In this document: in pieces, positions 60,612-64,000 of the stretch
How the letters are laid out: every line of letters begins with the position of its first letter
Position numbering within the stretch: the stretch's first letter is position 1
Origin: Ashinkailepas kermadecensis
Lineage: Eukaryota > Arthropoda > Thecostraca > Neolepadidae
NCBI GenBank assembly: GCA_034440615.1
Contig: JAOTOM010005184.1
Coordinates: 1,118,501-1,182,500 of the forward strand
Direction of reading: 5' to 3'
Length of the DNA stretch: 64,000 nt
The notes under the pieces: model-generated
Seen by the model: the letters and a program-made list of their open reading frames with translations, nothing else
Told to the model about the DNA's origin: nothing
Database searches by the model: none
Program-made: the position numbers and the translations under genes

Positions 60612-61036
60612 GTTCGCGCGCTACTACCACGAGGCCATTCGCAGACTCTGTTGCCAGCGCTACTCCCACGAGACCCTGCACGGGCTCTGTTTTCATCGCT
60701 ACTCCCACGAGGTAGTAGCGCAGAGACTGTGCAATGGCACAGTCTCTGTTATCATCGCTACTCTCACGAGGCATTACACAGTCTCTGTTATCATCGCTAC
60801 TCTCACGATGAATTACAGTCTCTGTTATCATCGCTATTCTCACGAGGCATTACACAGCCTCTGTTATCATCTCTACTCCCACGAGGCATTACACAGACTC
60901 TGTTTCCAGCGCTACTCCCACGAGACCCTACACGGGTTATGTTGTCATCGCTACTCCCACGAGGCCATACACCATACAAGCTCAATCATTCACTACGTGG
61001 CATTACGGGCTCTGTTGTCATCGCTACTCCCACGGT
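60612..61036. repeat. About 39-bp minisatellite, around 10 copies
   Basis: CGCTACTCTCACGAGGCATT ACACAGTCTCTGTTATCAT with variable middle. A perfect 12-bp hairpin CAGAGACTGTGC-AATG-GCACAGTCTCTG lies at 60721-60748. Confidence 0.9.
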
Positions 61037-61133
61037 AACGGAAAACCAGCGGTAATCTCTACCCCGCAGCGTTTCCGCCCAGCTCATGCTGCCCAGAACC
61101 GTTCAGCGCAGCATCTTGTATTCGACTGCCACC

Positions 61134-61155
61134 GGGCCGGCCGATCGGCCGGCCC
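61134..61155. other. 22-bp perfect palindrome
   Basis: GGGCCGGCCGA followed directly by TCGGCCGGCCC, in a GC-rich island ending in a 10-G run. Confidence 0.9.
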
Positions 61156-61715
61156 CGGGGGCGGGGGGGGGGAGGGCACGCAGGTCACGTGGCATCACGC
61201 AGCCAGGAGAACGGTCGCCGGCCGGGCAGGCGTCAGTCAGGTGGCACAATCAACCCTCCCTCTGTACAAACACCGCGGCGACTTCTGAGGAGACAACAGG
61301 ATGAAAGCTGCAAAAATAAGGTATTAAAAAATTAAACATTTCATCACCTAGCGCATCTGGGTGATGAAATTAGTACTCGAGACGTGGTAGTGAAGAGTTC
61401 TTGCGTTTTCAAAGCGTCAGTAAAGGTCGAGTGGGGCCAGGCCAGGTCGCCCACGTGATCTTGTTTCGTGCGGACACGGGAGAAGACGCGCACGGTCTCG
61501 CACTGTGTTCCCGCTTGCTACCATGTCCATGGGGTGGCAACAAAGTGTCACTGGGGTGTCGGGATAGATCAACCATTATTTTTCACCTCCAACATAACAC
61601 GCATTCTGCATGAAATCTGAACATCAGTGCTAAATGGGAAAATGAACCTTAGCACCCTAATGCCACCTGCCACGTTTGTCTGCTGCGGAGCCACGACTGT
61701 ACCTGAATCGCTCAC

Positions 61716-61962
61716 CTCCGGTGCACCACATCTGCATCGGCCACCAAGCTCTGACCTCATCGTCGTCCTGCACCACATTTGTATCGGCCACCAAGCTCTG
61801 ACCTCATCGTCGTCCTGCACCACATCTGCATCGGCCACCAAGCTCTGACCTGATCGTCGTCCTGCACCACATCTGCATCGGCCACCATGCTATGACCTCA
61901 TCGTCGTCCTGCACCACATCTGCATCGGCCACCAAGCTCTGACCTCATCGTCGTCCAGCATT
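61716..61962. repeat. 47-bp minisatellite, 5 copies
   Basis: TGCATCGGCCACCAAGCTCT GACCTCATCGTCGTCCTGCA CCACATC at 61733, 61780, 61827, 61874 and 61921, about 250 bp before the LTR. Confidence 0.95.
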
Positions 61963-62205
61963 CCAAAATCATTTCGGCTCTTGTCCTCGTTCCAGACATT
62001 TCGACTGTTCAAACCGTGCTAAAACACAACACGCATGCCGCCTTCCCGCCTTTTCTGCGCGGCGTGACAAGGTTGTGCGGTGCGCCAGACAACCACCGAC
62101 AGGTCACAGTAGCGTCACGGGTGTGGTGCGTGAGGCAGCGGGTGAGAGCAAGGCCGGGTCACGGCCGACCTGGAGGGAGCGTGAGGTCAGCGCCAAAGAG
62201 ACGGG

Positions 62206-62523
62206 TGTGACAGCTGGCGGGGGCCGTATCACGGCCGACCCGGAGGAAGCACGAGGTTGCTGGAGTGTGCATGCCGCGAGCTGAATATGAAGTTCCGTTT
62301 CGCATGATACCGCTAGGTGGCGGTGCTACTAGATGACCTAACCGGCCCATTAGGTGCTGCCGCCTGCGGCGGAAATGGGAACCGGCAAACAGTAAGGGCG
62401 TGGCGGCATTGTTCGTTTGGAGCTGGAGGAGTGAGCAGGGCGGAAGAATAAATCACGTACCGAAGATCCAGTCTCTCTGGAAAGTCGCGTGTCGCGGAAT
62501 CGGGAGGAACCGACACTCGAACA
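62206..62523 (+). mobile_element. 5' LTR of a Ty3/gypsy-type retrotransposon
   Basis: The likely long terminal repeat starts TGTGACAGCTGG and ends GACACTCGAACA, so it is bordered by TG...CA, and is followed at once by a primer-binding site. A polyadenylation signal AATAAA lies at 62447-62452. The 3' LTR is outside the window, so the left edge rests on the TG start and typical length (318 bp). A degenerate 71-bp duplication spans the left edge (62158 and 62229), which leaves the boundary uncertain. Confidence 0.55.
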
Positions 62524-62541
62524 TGGCGCAGCCGGGACAAC
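62524..62541 (+). other. tRNA primer-binding site of the LTR element
   Basis: TGGCGCAGCCGGGACAAC directly follows the LTR's terminal CA. It begins with the TGG that pairs with a tRNA CCA end, and TGGCGCAG starts are common in Ty3/gypsy elements. The exact tRNA was not determined. Confidence 0.55.
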
Positions 62542-62588
62542 AAGAACTGTTGGGGGAAGCCGAACACCCGACTTCTCTTCAAACGACA

Positions 62589-64000
62589 ATGGCGGCCACC
62601 GCGAAGCCGCCATGGAGGATATCGCCGCCGGACAAACTCGACATTTTGGTGTACAGAGGTGACTCGTTCAGAACATGGAAGGAAAGGTGGGATGATTACG
62701 CGCTCTTAGCGGGGGTAAGTCAACAAAACCAAATCGTGCAAATGGCAATATTACGTGCGTGTCTGAGTGATGATACACTTCGTATCGTGCGCAATTTCGA
62801 CATTGCACCAGCCGATCGAAATATGGATGTTGTACTCCAACACCTTACCACCTTTGCTAGGAGACAGGTCAACGAGGTGATTGAAAGGAGAAACTTCAAC
62901 CTTAAGAGTGCAGCGAGAAGGAGAGAGTTTTGATGACTTTCTAGTTGCATTAAGAGACTTAACGACCACTTGCAACTTTTGTGATAAGTGCAAGGACAGT
63001 TTGATTCGTGATAGAATAGTGGTGGGGTGTCTTGACCCACTAGTCATCAAGAAGTTGTGTGCCATCCCTCGATTAAGTTTAAGTGGTGCCATTGACATGT
63101 GCCGTGCAGAGGAAGCTGCAGAAAGGGATGCTGGCGCAATTTCAGCAGGCCGAGATAGACACATCGGCACCTACCGGATCCATAGAACGCCCGGGCAGGC
63201 CCACCCTGGGTCGTTGAAAGGACAACGACAGGACACGTCCAAGTGCAGCCGCTGTGGCCGTGCACACCAGCGAGATATCTGCCCTGCAAATGGTAAGGTC
63301 TGTGCCAAATGTGGCAAGATCGGACATTTTGCAGTCGTCTGTCGGCCTCCTGCAACGCGTCGGCCAGAGTCCGGCCAGAAGAAGTACAGACCTCTGATAG
63401 GGTCAGTGATATCCAGAATATCTTTGTCTTGTGCCCCAAGGGTGACTGTACAGGTTGGGTCACACAACATTAATGTGTCAGCCTTGCCAGACACTGGAGC
63501 AGACATCACCGTCGGTGGAGTCGACTTCATCACCCGCGTTGACGGGCATCTCGATAATCTCCTGCCACCAACAGAGAACCCAAAGTCAGTCGACGGCTCT
63601 ACCATCAGAGCTCTTGGCATTCTGCCCACAACGTTGCGTATTGGTGCAGTTTCAACCAGCGCAGATGTCCACATTCTGGAGGGCGCTAGAGGACTGCTGC
63701 TATCATGGGAGGCCTGTCGTGACCTGAAGCTCATCCATGAAGAGTATCCTCGACAGCTCAACGCTCTCACGACTACGCCCACTCCTGGTAAGAGGACCGC
63801 AGGTGTTAAGGGTGAAGATATCTTCACTGAATTTGCTGATGTGTTTGATGGGCAGATCAAGGTGATGCCAGGGGAGACCTTCCATATCTATCTCCAGGAA
63901 GGTACCAGATCACATGCAGTGACTGCCTCCCGGCGGGTACCACTGGCGCTGAGGAAACCATTGGAGCTTGAGATCCAAAAACTTCAAAAGGAAGGCATCA
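62589..64000 (+). CDS. Ty3/gypsy gag-pol, 5' part, frameshifted, runs off the window
   Basis: This is the structural and enzymatic polyprotein of an LTR retrotransposon. The frame from ATG 62589 (context GACAATGG) encodes a capsid-like segment (WKERWDDYALLAG) and stops at 62935. A second frame, shifted by one base near 62900, is open without a stop from there to the window end. In order it carries the rest of the capsid region, a nucleocapsid with two zinc knuckles (CX2CX3HX4C then CX2CX4HX4C, about 63244-63342), an aspartic protease active site DTGAD (63490-63504), and the N-terminal approach to reverse transcriptase (conserved RRVPLALRKPL near 63937). The break lies inside the capsid region, not at the usual gag/pol junction, so it is probably a disabling indel or a sequencing error. 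The upstream ATG at 62523 is made by the LTR/PBS junction and is less likely to be used. Confidence 0.85.

Overview
This window looks like metazoan, probably arthropod and most likely crustacean, nuclear DNA. The evidence is spliced exons with GT/AG borders, a chitin-binding peritrophin-A domain with a secretion signal, an immunoglobulin/fibronectin-III cell-surface protein, and Ty3-, LINE-, SINE-, mariner- and pogo-type elements. Coding sequence is sparse and clearly richer in G+C than the AT-rich intergenic and intronic DNA. No bacterial-type operons, rRNA genes or CRISPR arrays are present. The species cannot be fixed from sequence alone.

Two host genes can be supported by domain plus splice-phase logic. 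(1) On the minus strand, a secreted or membrane Ig-FN3 protein: a possible signal-peptide exon (46072-46000), an Ig exon (25718-25359, phase 1-1) and a fibronectin-III domain split over two exons (24798-24675 and 11439-11264) with a 13-kb intron between them. The phases 1/1, 1/2 and 2/1 join without a break. (2) On the plus strand, a secreted chitin-binding protein: promoter at about 29622-29654, signal-peptide exon 29700-29757, CBM14 exon 34145-34316, continuing in exons not found. If the 46-kb signal exon belongs to gene 1, gene 2 lies nested and antiparallel in its first intron. Two further unrecognised coding segments lie on the plus strand (31556-32044 with a convincing 195-bp intron; 34657-35067 with a frameshift).

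The dominant feature is tandem repetition. About forty arrays with unit lengths from 2 to 90 bp occupy about 18% of the window. Many are open in several frames only because the unit is stop-free; these should not be called genes. Several arrays hug exons. Most strikingly, the second FN3 exon ends inside a 45/48-bp minisatellite whose every unit repeats the exon's last codons plus its 5' splice site. The intron on the other side of that exon holds 28 copies of a 19-bp unit that contains a branch-point-like CTGAC on the gene's strand.

Layout: 0-8 kb minisatellites and AT DNA; 9-12 kb repeats around the FN3 exon; 12.5-13.3 kb decayed LINE; 15-18 kb GC islands and a 1.35-kb inverted-repeat element; 18-24 kb AT-rich DNA with small transposon relics; 24.6-25.7 kb FN3/Ig exons; 25.9-28.6 kb decayed 22-bp and related repeats; 29.6-35 kb chitin-binding gene, a SINE and unknown exons; 37.6-46 kb large arrays including a 1.5-kb G/T-only block; 46-50 kb signal exon and GC repeats; 50.9-53.5 kb large palindrome, mariner and pogo relics; 54.9-62 kb microsatellites and minisatellites; 62.2-64 kb the 5' part of a Ty3/gypsy LTR retrotransposon that runs off the window.
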